From JAEUIA01 sp038330085 (GTDB taxonomy: Bacteria; Planctomycetota; UBA1135; GCA-002686595): a DNA stretch of 23,086 nt. Position 1 is the stretch's first letter. Each line of letters starts with the position of its first letter. This document shows positions 1 to 7,211 of this stretch, piece after piece. The stretch covers positions 1 through 23,086 of the forward strand of contig JBBQNP010000068.1 in NCBI GenBank assembly GCA_038330085.1, in the 5' to 3' direction. Position numbers and translations under genes: made by a program. The notes below the pieces were generated by a model. The model saw only the letters and a program-made list of their open reading frames with translations, did not search any database and was not told the DNA's origin.

Positions 1-189
1 CCCGAACAGGCCGATCTTGTCCGACGCGCGATGGGTCCACCAGCCCCAGCCGATCAGCGCGGCTCCGAAGAAGCTCGAGATGCTGGCGACCAAGAGCGCG
101 ATCAGCGCTGTTTTCTGGCGACGGAGGCTCCGCACCGCCTCCCGTTCGTAGCGCCGCAGATCACTGGCCTCGAGCTCGCGGGTGCTCAT
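1..189 (-). CDS. Small membrane protein, N-terminal part (runs off the left edge)
   Basis: An ATG at 189 opens a frame that stays open for 63 codons to the window edge, so the C-terminus is missing. The visible protein starts with a charged stretch rich in Arg and Glu (residues 1-25). A single hydrophobic segment follows at about residues 27-50, with Trp residues near its outer end (GWGWW, 47-51), and then a short polar part. This looks like a one-pass, N-in membrane protein. Its ATG overlaps the TGA of the acyl-CoA mutase gene (ATGA), so it is probably translationally coupled to the fatty-acid operon. I do not recognise a family. It is not the B12-binding small subunit of the mutase, because there is no DxHxxG motif and the start is a membrane segment. 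The overlap makes the start fairly secure. Confidence 0.7.
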   Translation of the reverse strand, partial: MSTRELEASDLRRYEREAVRSLRRQKTALIALLVASISSFFGAALIGWGWWTHRASDKIGLFG

Positions 190-1877
190 AGGATCTTCGG
201 CTCCTTGTACTCGCCGAACACCTCGCGCAGCACGCCCGCGATCTCGCCCAGCGTGCACTCGGCGTGCGCGGCGGCCACGAAGCGCTCGAGCAGGTTGTCC
301 TGGCCCTTGCACGCGTCGCGCACGGCATCGAGCGCGGCCTTGGCCTTCTTCGCGTCGCGCTTCTTGCGCACGTCGGCCAGGCGTTCGTGCTGCTCGCGCT
401 CGACGGAGGGATCGATCTTGTGGATCTCGATCGTCGGCACGCGGTCGTGCTCTTCCTGATAGCAGTTGACGCCGACGACGCGCTTCGTCCCGCGCTCGAC
501 GGCGGCTTGGTACGAGACGGCGGAGCGGTGGATCTCGCGCTGCACGTAGCCCGCTTCGGTCGCGGCAACCATCCCGCCGCGCTTGTCGATCTCGGCGAAG
601 TACTTCTCGGCCTCGGCTTCCAAGCGGTTGGTCTGCGCTTCGACGAACCAACTGCCGCCGAGCGGGTCCATCACGTTCGCGACCTCGGTTTCCTCGGCGA
701 TGATCTGCTGCGTGCGCAGCGCGATCTTCACTGCTTTCTCTGTCGGCAGCGAGAGCGTCTCGTCCATCGAATTCGTGTGCAGCGACTGCGTGCCGCCGAG
801 CACCGCCGCGAGCGCTTCGAACGCGGTGCGCACGATGTTGTTCTCGGGCTGTTGCGCAGTCAGCGACACCCCGGCCGTCTGCGTGTGGAACCGCACCATC
901 CACGAGCGCGGATCCTTCGCGCCGAACGTGTCGCGCATCTTGCGCGCCCAGATCCGACGCGCGGCGCGGAACTTGGCGATCTCCTCGAAGAAGTCGAGGT
1001 GGCTGTCGAAGAAAAACGACAAGCGCGGCGCGAACTCGTCGACGTCGAGACCGGCGGCGATCCCGCGCTTGACGTACTCCATGCCGTTGCCGAGCGTGAA
1101 CGCGAGCTCTTGCGCAGCGGTCGAGCCCGCTTCGCGGATGTGGTAGCCGCTGATCGAGATCGTGTTCCACTGCGGCACCTTCTTCGCGCAGTAGCCCATG
1201 ACGTCGGTGATCATGCGCAACGCCGGCTCGGCCGGAACGATCCACGCGTGTTGCGCCTGGTATTCCTTGAGGATGTCGTTCTGCACCGTGCCGCGCAGCA
1301 ACTTCGGATCGACGCCCTGGCGTTCGCCGCACGCGATGTAGTACGCCAACAAGATCGGCGCGGGCCCGTTGATCGTCATCGACGTCGACACATCCTGCAT
1401 CGGGATGCCGTCCATCAACGTCTGCATGTCGCGCAAGCAACTGATCGCGACGCCGACCTGACCAACTTCGCCGCGGCTGCGCTCGTGATCCGAGTCGTAG
1501 CCCATCAACGTCGGGAAGTCGAAAGCGGTCGAGAGCCCCGTCTGTCCGTGTTCGAGCAGGAACTTGAAGCGCTCGTTCGTCTGCTTCGCGCTGCCGAAGC
1601 CCGCGAACTGGCGCATCGTCCACAAGCGACCGCGGTACATCGTCGGATGCACGCCGCGCGTGAACGGGAACTGGCCGGGGTAGCCGAGGTCCTGTTCGGG
1701 ATCGTTGCGCGCGTCGTCGGGACCGTAGAGGGGCTTGACCTTCGAGCCCGAGATCGAGGTGAAGTCGACGTCGCGCTTGCCGGAAGAGTCGAAGGCGCTC
1801 TGCCACAGCGCGCGTGCATCGATTTGCTCGACGCCGCTCTGCTTGATCTCGCTCTGCTTGATGTTGGACGCGCTCAT
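186..1877 (-). CDS. B12-dependent acyl-CoA mutase large subunit, isobutyryl-CoA mutase-like (methylmalonyl-CoA mutase family)
   Basis: This 563-residue protein is the catalytic TIM-barrel half of the methylmalonyl-CoA mutase family. The recognisable family landmarks are LWTMRQFAGFG (85-95), TAFDFPTLMGYDSD (117-130), GTVQNDILKEY (196-206), ISISGYH and SLHTNSMDE. It ends after the barrel with no cobalamin-binding domain (no DxHxxG), so a separate small subunit is required. None is encoded in the window. Substrate-pocket residues are informative: Phe91 and Gln209 sit where methylmalonyl-CoA mutase has Tyr89 and Arg207 (Propionibacterium numbering), with the same spacing of 118. Phe/Gln is the pair known for isobutyryl-CoA mutase IcmA. 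I therefore infer rearrangement of butyryl-CoA and isobutyryl-CoA rather than methylmalonyl-CoA and succinyl-CoA. The ATG at 1877 overlaps the stop of meaB (ATGA), which fixes the start; the longer in-frame extension is meaB sequence in another frame. Automatic annotation would probably say methylmalonyl-CoA mutase. Confidence 0.93.
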   Translation of the reverse strand: MSASNIKQSEIKQSGVEQIDARALWQSAFDSSGKRDVDFTSISGSKVKPLYGPDDARNDPEQDLGYPGQFPFTRGVHPTMYRGRLWTMRQFAGFGSAKQTNERFKFLLEHGQTGLSTAFDFPTLMGYDSDHERSRGEVGQVGVAISCLRDMQTLMDGIPMQDVSTSMTINGPAPILLAYYIACGERQGVDPKLLRGTVQNDILKEYQAQHAWIVPAEPALRMITDVMGYCAKKVPQWNTISISGYHIREAGSTAAQELAFTLGNGMEYVKRGIAAGLDVDEFAPRLSFFFDSHLDFFEEIAKFRAARRIWARKMRDTFGAKDPRSWMVRFHTQTAGVSLTAQQPENNIVRTAFEALAAVLGGTQSLHTNSMDETLSLPTEKAVKIALRTQQIIAEETEVANVMDPLGGSWFVEAQTNRLEAEAEKYFAEIDKRGGMVAATEAGYVQREIHRSAVSYQAAVERGTKRVVGVNCYQEEHDRVPTIEIHKIDPSVEREQHERLADVRKKRDAKKAKAALDAVRDACKGQDNLLERFVAAAHAECTLGEIAGVLREVFGEYKEPKIL

Positions 1878-2848
1878 CGTGAGTTGGTTCCGTTGCGTTC
1901 GGTGCGGTCCATCGAGACCAGGTCGGCGAACAGCTCCTGGGCCACATCGTACGGCGAACGACCCGAATCGAGGAGCCGTCGCGCGCGCAGACCATATCCA
2001 CCGGTGCCCCACAGGTGTTCTGCCAGGCGTTCGTCCAGCACGCGATGCACTTGTTGCAGGCGTTTCTCGCCGCGAACGGCGTCGAGGCCGGTCGCTTTCA
2101 GGTGCTCGCGATGGCGCTCGATCGCGTCGACGACCTCGGGGACGCCATCGCCGGTTTTCGCGCTGCACGCGACGACGGGCGTCATCCACTTGCTCTTGCC
2201 TGCGAGGCGCGCGTGCGTCGCCTCTTCGAGATCGACGAGCAAGAGGTCGGCGCCGGGTAGCTCGGCCTTGTTCACCGCGAGGACGTCGGCAATCTCGAGG
2301 ATGCCGGCCTTCATCGCTTGCACGCCGTCACCTGCACCGGGACAGAGCACGACGACGACCGTGTCGGCGATCGAGACGACGTCGTACTCGGCTTGTCCGA
2401 CGCCGACGGTCTCGAGCACGACTTCGTCGAAGCCGAATGCATCCATCACGTCGCAGGCGTCGGCGGTCGCGCGCGCGAGTCCGCCGTGGCTGCCGCGGCT
2501 CGCCATCGAGCGGATGTAGACGCCGCTGTCGAGCGTGCGCTCCTCCATGCGGATGCGGTCGCCGAGGAGCGCGCCCCCGCTGATCGGGCTCGACGGGTCG
2601 ACGGCGAGGATGCCGACGGTGCGGTTGCGAGCGCGCAGGACCTTCGTGATCTCGTTGACGAGCGTGCTCTTGCCGGCGCCCGGAGGTCCGGTGATTCCGG
2701 TGCGGAACGCGTGACCGACGCGCGAGTAGAGCGCGGCGAGGGTCGCTGCGAACCGCGGGTCGGAGTTCTCGGCCCACGAGATGACGCGCGCGACCGCGGC
2801 TTTGTCTCCGGCGAGGAAGCGGGTGGTGATGTCGGTCGTCGCCGTCAC
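1874..2848 (-). CDS. meaB: MeaB/ArgK-family GTPase, chaperone of the acyl-CoA mutase
   Basis: This is a 324-residue G3E-type P-loop GTPase of the MeaB/ArgK/MMAA family. Members of this family load cobalamin into B12-dependent acyl-CoA mutases and protect them. A Walker A motif GPPGAGKS lies at about 54-61, DPSSP at 84-88, the switch segment ETVGVGQ at 146-152, and a nucleotide-specificity motif NKAE at 193-196 (more often NKxD, so Glu is a mild deviation). The length is close to the usual 310-330. The start is a GTG at 2848 that overlaps the stop of the small upstream gene (GTGA). The stop overlaps the ATG of the mutase (ATGA), so chaperone and client are translationally coupled. Because the client looks like an isobutyryl-CoA mutase, this is functionally closer to the MeaB-like partners (sometimes called MeaI) of Icm enzymes. 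The family call is secure; the exact partner is inferred. Confidence 0.93.
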   Translation of the reverse strand: MTATTDITTRFLAGDKAAVARVISWAENSDPRFAATLAALYSRVGHAFRTGITGPPGAGKSTLVNEITKVLRARNRTVGILAVDPSSPISGGALLGDRIRMEERTLDSGVYIRSMASRGSHGGLARATADACDVMDAFGFDEVVLETVGVGQAEYDVVSIADTVVVVLCPGAGDGVQAMKAGILEIADVLAVNKAELPGADLLLVDLEEATHARLAGKSKWMTPVVACSAKTGDGVPEVVDAIERHREHLKATGLDAVRGEKRLQQVHRVLDERLAEHLWGTGGYGLRARRLLDSGRSPYDVAQELFADLVSMDRTERNGTNSR

Positions 2849-3063
2849 TTGAAGATGCAGCAGAGCATGTAGACGAAGAAGAGCGTCTCGCCGAAGCGTC
2901 GAGCCGACTCGGCTTTTTCCAGACGCAGTTGGAGGATGCGCTTCTGGGTTTCCGATGAACCGGTCGCCGACGTGGGTTCACCCAACGCGTGAAGTCGAAC
3001 GCGCAAGAGGCTCTCGCGCACTCGCGGCGACAGGCTGGCCTCCGACTTGCGCGTCGTCCTCAC
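2845..3063 (-). CDS. Small hypothetical protein (72 aa) coupled between acyl-CoA dehydrogenase and meaB
   Basis: The frame runs from a GTG at 3063 that overlaps the stop of the acyl-CoA dehydrogenase gene (GTGA). It ends in a TGA that overlaps the GTG start of meaB (again GTGA). Perfect coupling at both ends, in a space otherwise filled by nothing, is the main evidence that it is a gene. The 72-residue product is strongly basic and helical (many Arg, Leu, Glu), with a likely amphipathic helix at about 38-58. It ends in a short hydrophobic stretch FFVYMLCCIF at 62-71. It could be a tail-anchored or membrane-associated peptide, or a small adaptor. I recognise no family. The 118-residue version of this frame, starting further upstream, would run through the dehydrogenase and is less likely. 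Confidence 0.6.
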   Translation of the reverse strand: MRTTRKSEASLSPRVRESLLRVRLHALGEPTSATGSSETQKRILQLRLEKAESARRFGETLFFVYMLCCIFK

Positions 3064-4202
3064 GCGAGCACCGCGCGGGCGATCACGATGCGTTGGATGT
3101 CGGTCGCGCCTTCGTAGATCTCGGTGATGCGCGCGTCGCGGAAAAGGCGCTCGACGATGAAGTGGTCGGTGTAGCCGGCGCCGCCGTGGATCTGCAGGCA
3201 CTCGTCAGCGCAGAAGTTCGCGGTCTGCGACGCGTACAACTTCGCTTGCGCGGACTGCTCCGTGCAGCGCTCGTTGCGGTCGCGCATCCAGGCGGCCTTC
3301 AGCGTCAACATGCGCGAGGCCTCGATGCGCGTGCTCATGTCTGCGAGCTTCCACTGAATCGCCTGGAAGTTCGCGATCGCCTTCCCGAACTGCTCGCGCT
3401 CCTTCGAGTACTTCGTCGCGGCCTCGAGGCACGCGCGACCGATGCCGACCGCCTGGCTCGCGATGCCGATCCGCCCGCCGTCGAGGGTGTCCATCGCGAC
3501 CTTGAAGCCGTCGTTCAGCTTCCCGACCAGGTTCTTGCGCGGCACGCGCACGCCGTCGAACTGGATTTCGGTCGTCGAGCTGCCGCGGATGCCGCACTTC
3601 TTCTCGGGCTTCCCGACCGTGACGCCTTTCGTCTTGGCGGGCACGAGGATCGCGCTGATGCCCTTGGCGTTCGAAACGCTCGTGTCCGTGCGCACGTACA
3701 CGACCATCACGCCGCAGATGCCGCCGTTCGTGACCCAGACTTTGGTGCCGTCGATCACGAAGTCGTCGCCGTCGACGCGCGCGCTCGTGCGCAGCGCGGC
3801 GGCGTCAGACCCCGCGTTGGGCTCGGTAAGGCAGTAGGCACCGAGCACCTCACCGCTCGCGAGCCGCGGCAACCATTCCTTCTTGAGCGCATCGGAGCCG
3901 TGACGGCGAATCGGCGCGCCGACCAGGCTGTTGTGCACCGACAGCGTGACACCGGTGGACGCGCAGGCGCGGTTGATTTCCTCGAGCACGACGCAGAGCG
4001 CGACGTTGCTCATGCCCGCGCCGCCGAACTCCTCGGGGATCGTGAGCCCCCACAGACCGAGCTCGCCCATCTTCGCGAACACTTCGGGGTCGATGAAGCC
4101 CTGCCGATCGTGCTTCGTCGCACGCGGCATGAGCTCGCTCTCGGCGAAGTCGCGCGCCATGTCGCGCACCAGGGTCAGCTCGTCGTCGAGTTCGAAGTCC
4201 AT
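3060..4202 (-). CDS. Acyl-CoA dehydrogenase, short-chain (butyryl-CoA) type
   Basis: This 380-residue flavoprotein has the normal length and architecture of the acyl-CoA dehydrogenase family: helical N-terminal domain, middle beta domain, and C-terminal helical domain. Signature 1 is AYCLTEPNAGSDA at 122-134. Signature 2 begins QIHGGAGYTDHF at 337-348. The catalytic base is Glu364 in IYEGATDIQR, the position used by short- and medium-chain enzymes and by butyryl-CoA dehydrogenase. It should oxidise acyl-CoA to trans-2-enoyl-CoA, passing electrons to an electron-transfer flavoprotein that is not encoded here. The gene starts 37 bases after the 3-hydroxybutyryl-CoA dehydrogenase stop and overlaps the small gene downstream. 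Chain length cannot be fixed from sequence alone, but the C4 neighbours on both sides point to butyryl-CoA/crotonyl-CoA. A 2-methyl-branched (isobutyryl or 2-methylbutyryl) specificity is an alternative. No strong ribosome-binding site precedes the ATG. Confidence 0.93.
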   Translation of the reverse strand: MDFELDDELTLVRDMARDFAESELMPRATKHDRQGFIDPEVFAKMGELGLWGLTIPEEFGGAGMSNVALCVVLEEINRACASTGVTLSVHNSLVGAPIRRHGSDALKKEWLPRLASGEVLGAYCLTEPNAGSDAAALRTSARVDGDDFVIDGTKVWVTNGGICGVMVVYVRTDTSVSNAKGISAILVPAKTKGVTVGKPEKKCGIRGSSTTEIQFDGVRVPRKNLVGKLNDGFKVAMDTLDGGRIGIASQAVGIGRACLEAATKYSKEREQFGKAIANFQAIQWKLADMSTRIEASRMLTLKAAWMRDRNERCTEQSAQAKLYASQTANFCADECLQIHGGAGYTDHFIVERLFRDARITEIYEGATDIQRIVIARAVLA

Positions 4203-4239
4203 GTGTTCTCGGGTGTGCGTGTATGTTCGAAGCCGTGTT

Positions 4240-5100
4240 TCAGGCGTAGTCGTAGAAACCCTTGCCGCTCTTCTTGCCCAGTCGTCCGGCCGCGACGTAG
4301 CGCCGCAGCAAGGGACAAGGCCTGTACTTGTCGTCGCCCAGACCCGTGTGCAGCACGTTCATGATGTCGAGGCACACGTCGAGCCCGATCAAGTCGGCGA
4401 GCTGCAGCGGCCCCATTGGGTGCGCCATGCCGAGCTTCATCACCGTGTCGATCCCTTCCCGTGTGCTGACGCCTTCCATCAGGCAGAACACGGCCTCGTT
4501 GATCATCGGCATCAGCACGCGGTTGCTGACGAAGCCGGGGAAGTCGTTCGCGGGGACCGGCACCTTCTCGATCGACTCCGACGCTGCGACGATGCGCGCC
4601 GTCGTTTCGTCGCTCGTTTCCTGGCCGCGGATGACCTCGACGAGCTTCATCACCGGCACCGGGTTCATGAAGTGCATCCCGATCACCTTGTCGGGACGCT
4701 TCGTCGATGCAGCGATCTCGGTGATCGAGATCGAGCTCGTGTTCGTCGCCAGGATCGTCCCCGGCGGGCACTGACGGTCGAGCTGCGAGAACACTTTGGC
4801 CTTCACGTCGGCGCGCTCGACCACCGCTTCCACCACGAGCGGAAAGTCGGTGATCGCTTCGAGCTTCGATCCGGTCTGGATGCGCGCGAGCGTCGCTTGA
4901 GCGTCGGCGTCGGTGAGCGTGCCCTTCTTGACCACGCGCGCCAAAGACCCCTCGATCGCCTTGCGCCCTTTCGCGAGCGCCTCTTCCGACAGATCGACGA
5001 GCAGCACGCGCGCACCGTACGACGCAAACGTCTGCGCGATCCCGTTGCCCATCGTGCCCGCGCCGATGACGGCGACCGAGTCGAACATGCTCTTCGCCAT
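4240..5100 (-). CDS. hbd: 3-hydroxybutyryl-CoA dehydrogenase
   Basis: This 286-residue protein has the size of single-domain-pair bacterial 3-hydroxyacyl-CoA dehydrogenases (Hbd/PaaH type, about 280-290). The N-terminal NAD-binding Rossmann loop is VIGAGTMGNG at 11-20. Catalytic residues fit the family spacing: Ser122, His143 in GMHFMNPVP, Glu155 and Asn193 in FVSNRVLMP. The C-terminal dimerisation domain ends in the usual GKKSGKGFYDYA. It interconverts 3-hydroxybutyryl-CoA and acetoacetyl-CoA with NAD(P)H. The start ATG at 5100 shares one base with the thiolase stop (TGATG), so the two are coupled. A longer in-frame extension upstream is thiolase sequence in another frame. The hydratase (crotonase) that should feed this enzyme is not in the window. 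Product and family are secure; stereospecificity is not visible. Confidence 0.94.
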   Translation of the reverse strand: MAKSMFDSVAVIGAGTMGNGIAQTFASYGARVLLVDLSEEALAKGRKAIEGSLARVVKKGTLTDADAQATLARIQTGSKLEAITDFPLVVEAVVERADVKAKVFSQLDRQCPPGTILATNTSSISITEIAASTKRPDKVIGMHFMNPVPVMKLVEVIRGQETSDETTARIVAASESIEKVPVPANDFPGFVSNRVLMPMINEAVFCLMEGVSTREGIDTVMKLGMAHPMGPLQLADLIGLDVCLDIMNVLHTGLGDDKYRPCPLLRRYVAAGRLGKKSGKGFYDYA

Positions 5101-6281
5101 CACATCCGCTCGACCGCGACGGACACCGCATTGCCGCCGCCGAGACACAACGACGCCATGCCCGTGCGCACGTTGCGCTGTTGCATCGCATGCAACAACG
5201 TCACGAGCACGCGCGCGCCCGACGCGCCGATCGGGTGACCGAGCGCGACCGCGCCGCCGTTGACGTTGACCTTTTCCGGATTCAGGTCGAGCACCCTCAT
5301 CAGCGCGATCGCCGCGACCGAAAACGCTTCGTTGATCTCGTGCAGCTCGAAGTCCGACGGCTTCTTGCCGAGCTTCGTCGCACAAGCCTTGATCGACTTC
5401 TCGGGCGCCATCATCACCCACTCCGGCGCGCATCCACCCGCAGCGTACGCGTTGATCTTCGCGAGCGGCTTGACGCCGAGCGCCTTGGCCTTGTCCGCGC
5501 TCATGATCACGAGCGCCGCCGCGCCGTCGTTGATCGAGCTCGCATTGGCCGCCGTCACTGACCCGCTCGGATCGAAGGCCGGCTTGAGCTTGGCGATCGA
5601 ATCGGCCGTCGTGTCCCCGCGCACACCCTCGTCCTTGTCGAAGCGGATCGGATCACCCTTCCTCTGCGGGATCTCCACCGCGAACGTCTCGTCCGCGAAC
5701 CGCCCCGCCGCCATCGCCGCCGCCGCCTTCTGGTGGCTCTTCGCCGCGAACTCGTCCTGCTCTCGGCGCGTGATCTCGTACTTCTTGGCGACCAGCTCGC
5801 CCGTCTTGCCCATGTGGAAGTCGTTGTAGATGTCCCACAACCCGTCCCAGATCATCGAGTCGATCAACTTGCCGTGACCGAGCCGCACACCTGCGCGCGC
5901 TTCGGGCAACAAGTACGGAGCGTTGGTCATGCTCTCCTGTCCGCCCGCGACGATGATGTCCGCGTCGCCCGCGCGGATGGACTGAGCGGCGAGCATCACG
6001 GCCTTCAAGCCCGACCCGCACACCATGTTGATCGTGACCGCCGGCACCGTGTCGGGGATGCCCGCTGCGATCGCCGCCTGACGCGCCGGGTTCTGACCGA
6101 GCCCGGCCGTGAGCACGTTGCCCATGATCACGTCGTCGACGGCCGAAGCCGGCACGTTCGCGCGGCGCAGGGCCTCCTTGATGGCGAGAGCGCCCAACTC
6201 GGGCGCGCGAAACCCCTGCAACGCACCCTGGAACTTGGCGATCGGGGTCCGGCAGGCGCTGGCGATGACGACGTCTTTCAA
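5100..6281 (-). CDS. Acetyl-CoA C-acetyltransferase (thiolase)
   Basis: This 393-residue biosynthetic/degradative thiolase is of the AtoB/ThlA/PhaA type. The nucleophile is Cys88 in NMVCGSGLKA. Further family motifs are HEINEAFS, the GHPIGASG loop carrying the active-site His, and the C-terminal CLGGGNAV with the second catalytic Cys. It condenses two acetyl-CoA to acetoacetyl-CoA, or cleaves acetoacetyl-CoA in catabolism. I place the start at a TTG (6281-6279) rather than at the first in-frame start further upstream. A GGAG lies seven bases before it, the resulting length is the family norm, and the family's N-terminal beta strand (KDVVIASACRTP) begins right there. It is the first gene of the minus-strand operon and is followed by the dehydrogenase with a one-base overlap. 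Confidence 0.94.
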   Translation of the reverse strand: MKDVVIASACRTPIAKFQGALQGFRAPELGALAIKEALRRANVPASAVDDVIMGNVLTAGLGQNPARQAAIAAGIPDTVPAVTINMVCGSGLKAVMLAAQSIRAGDADIIVAGGQESMTNAPYLLPEARAGVRLGHGKLIDSMIWDGLWDIYNDFHMGKTGELVAKKYEITRREQDEFAAKSHQKAAAAMAAGRFADETFAVEIPQRKGDPIRFDKDEGVRGDTTADSIAKLKPAFDPSGSVTAANASSINDGAAALVIMSADKAKALGVKPLAKINAYAAGGCAPEWVMMAPEKSIKACATKLGKKPSDFELHEINEAFSVAAIALMRVLDLNPEKVNVNGGAVALGHPIGASGARVLVTLLHAMQQRNVRTGMASLCLGGGNAVSVAVERM

Positions 6282-6288
6282 AGCACTT

Positions 6289-6292
6289 CTCC
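6289..6292 (-). promoter_or_regulatory. Ribosome-binding site deciding the TTG start of the thiolase
   Basis: GGAG on the minus strand lies seven bases before the TTG at 6281. It supports this unusual start over the longer upstream reading, whose extra 37 residues look unlike any thiolase N-terminus. Confidence 0.6.
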
Positions 6293-6521
6293 GCAGGGTC
6301 CTGGAGGGGTTCGCGCGCGATTCGGTCCGCGATCCGCGACCCGCCAGTATAGACGGAGCCACCAGCCCGAGCCTAGCTCGGTCAGGCAGCAAACGACCGG
6401 TGGCGGCAGGTCAAACGGGTTGCAAGGTCCAGACACCCGATAGACGAGGTGCGCGAGTCCCGTCCCTCTCCTGGATCCGCGAACGTTGCCCTCCCGGCGA
6501 GACCCGCGTTACTCTCGGAGC

Positions 6522-7211
6522 GTGCAGCCGCCCTTTCTCGAACGCACACCGGACGAGTTGCTCGGTCCCCTCAACGCGGTCGAGAAAAAGAATGCGCCGG
6601 CGCGGCTGTTCCTCGCCGGTGATCTCACGCTACTCGAGCGCGGGCCCAGGGTATCCGTCGTCGGATCGCGCAAAGCATCGGCGGAAGCCATCCAACGGAC
6701 CCGTGCGCTGACGAAAGCTCTCGTCGGTCACAATGTGGTGGTCGTGAGTGGTCTCGCAGAAGGCGTCGACGCCACGGCGCACGAAACGGCCATCGATCTC
6801 GGCGGTCGCACGATGGCGGTCCTCGGGACTCCATTGGATCAGTGCTACCCGAGGGAGAATCGCGCTCTGCAGGACCGCATCATTCGCGAGCAACTTGCCG
6901 TGTCGCAGTTCCCTTCCGGATCCTCCGTCCACGTTTCGAACTTTCCGATCCGCAACCGGACGATGGCCTTGCTGAGCGACGCCACGATCATCGTCGAAGT
7001 CGGGCCGAAGAGCGGGACGGAACACCAGGGCTGGGAGGCTCTGCGCCTGGGACGCTTGTTGTTCATCATGGAGTCCCTCGCTGTGCGCGAGGATCTTCCG
7101 GCAGTCCAGAAGATGCGGCAGTACGGCGCTCAAGTGCTCTCGCGTTCAAACCTCGAAGACTTCCTCTCGAACCTGCCGGAGCGAGAGCGTGGCAGCACGG
7201 TTGCTTTCTGA
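6522..7211 (+). CDS. Short DprA/SLOG-like Rossmann protein
   Basis: From GTG 6522 the product has 229 residues and is essentially one DprA-type Rossmann (SLOG superfamily) domain. Landmarks are VSVVGSRKAS at 44-53, VVSGLAEGVDATAH at 74-87, LDQCYPRENR at 105-114, FPIRNRTMALLS at 141-152 and KSGTEHQGWEAL at 163-174. The last replaces the usual SGSLxTAxxA. DprA of natural transformation binds single-stranded DNA and loads RecA. Classical DprA usually also has an N-terminal SAM-like and often a C-terminal winged-helix domain, and both are absent here. The gene overlaps by 23 bases a phosphoribosyltransferase gene, so the pair is a unit. SLOG domains elsewhere bind nucleotides or nucleic acid, and this one could act in nucleotide signalling, defence or competence. 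The start is uncertain: GGAG lies only one base before the GTG, and a TTG at 6486 is in frame. Confidence 0.8.
   Translation: MQPPFLERTPDELLGPLNAVEKKNAPARLFLAGDLTLLERGPRVSVVGSRKASAEAIQRTRALTKALVGHNVVVVSGLAEGVDATAHETAIDLGGRTMAVLGTPLDQCYPRENRALQDRIIREQLAVSQFPSGSSVHVSNFPIRNRTMALLSDATIIVEVGPKSGTEHQGWEALRLGRLLFIMESLAVREDLPAVQKMRQYGAQVLSRSNLEDFLSNLPERERGSTVAF

Noticed and set aside
186..2189. A 667-residue mutase with a longer N-terminus
   Set aside because: The extra residues are Arg-rich out-of-frame meaB sequence. The ATGA overlap at 1877 gives the natural start.
264..2519. A 751-codon open frame on the plus strand
   Set aside because: It lies entirely opposite the mutase and meaB genes, has Arg/Ala/His-rich low-complexity composition and no recognisable domain. 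It is the usual antisense artefact of high-GC coding DNA. The long plus-strand frames at 2955-4364, 3931-5238 and 21037-22401 are rejected for the same reason.
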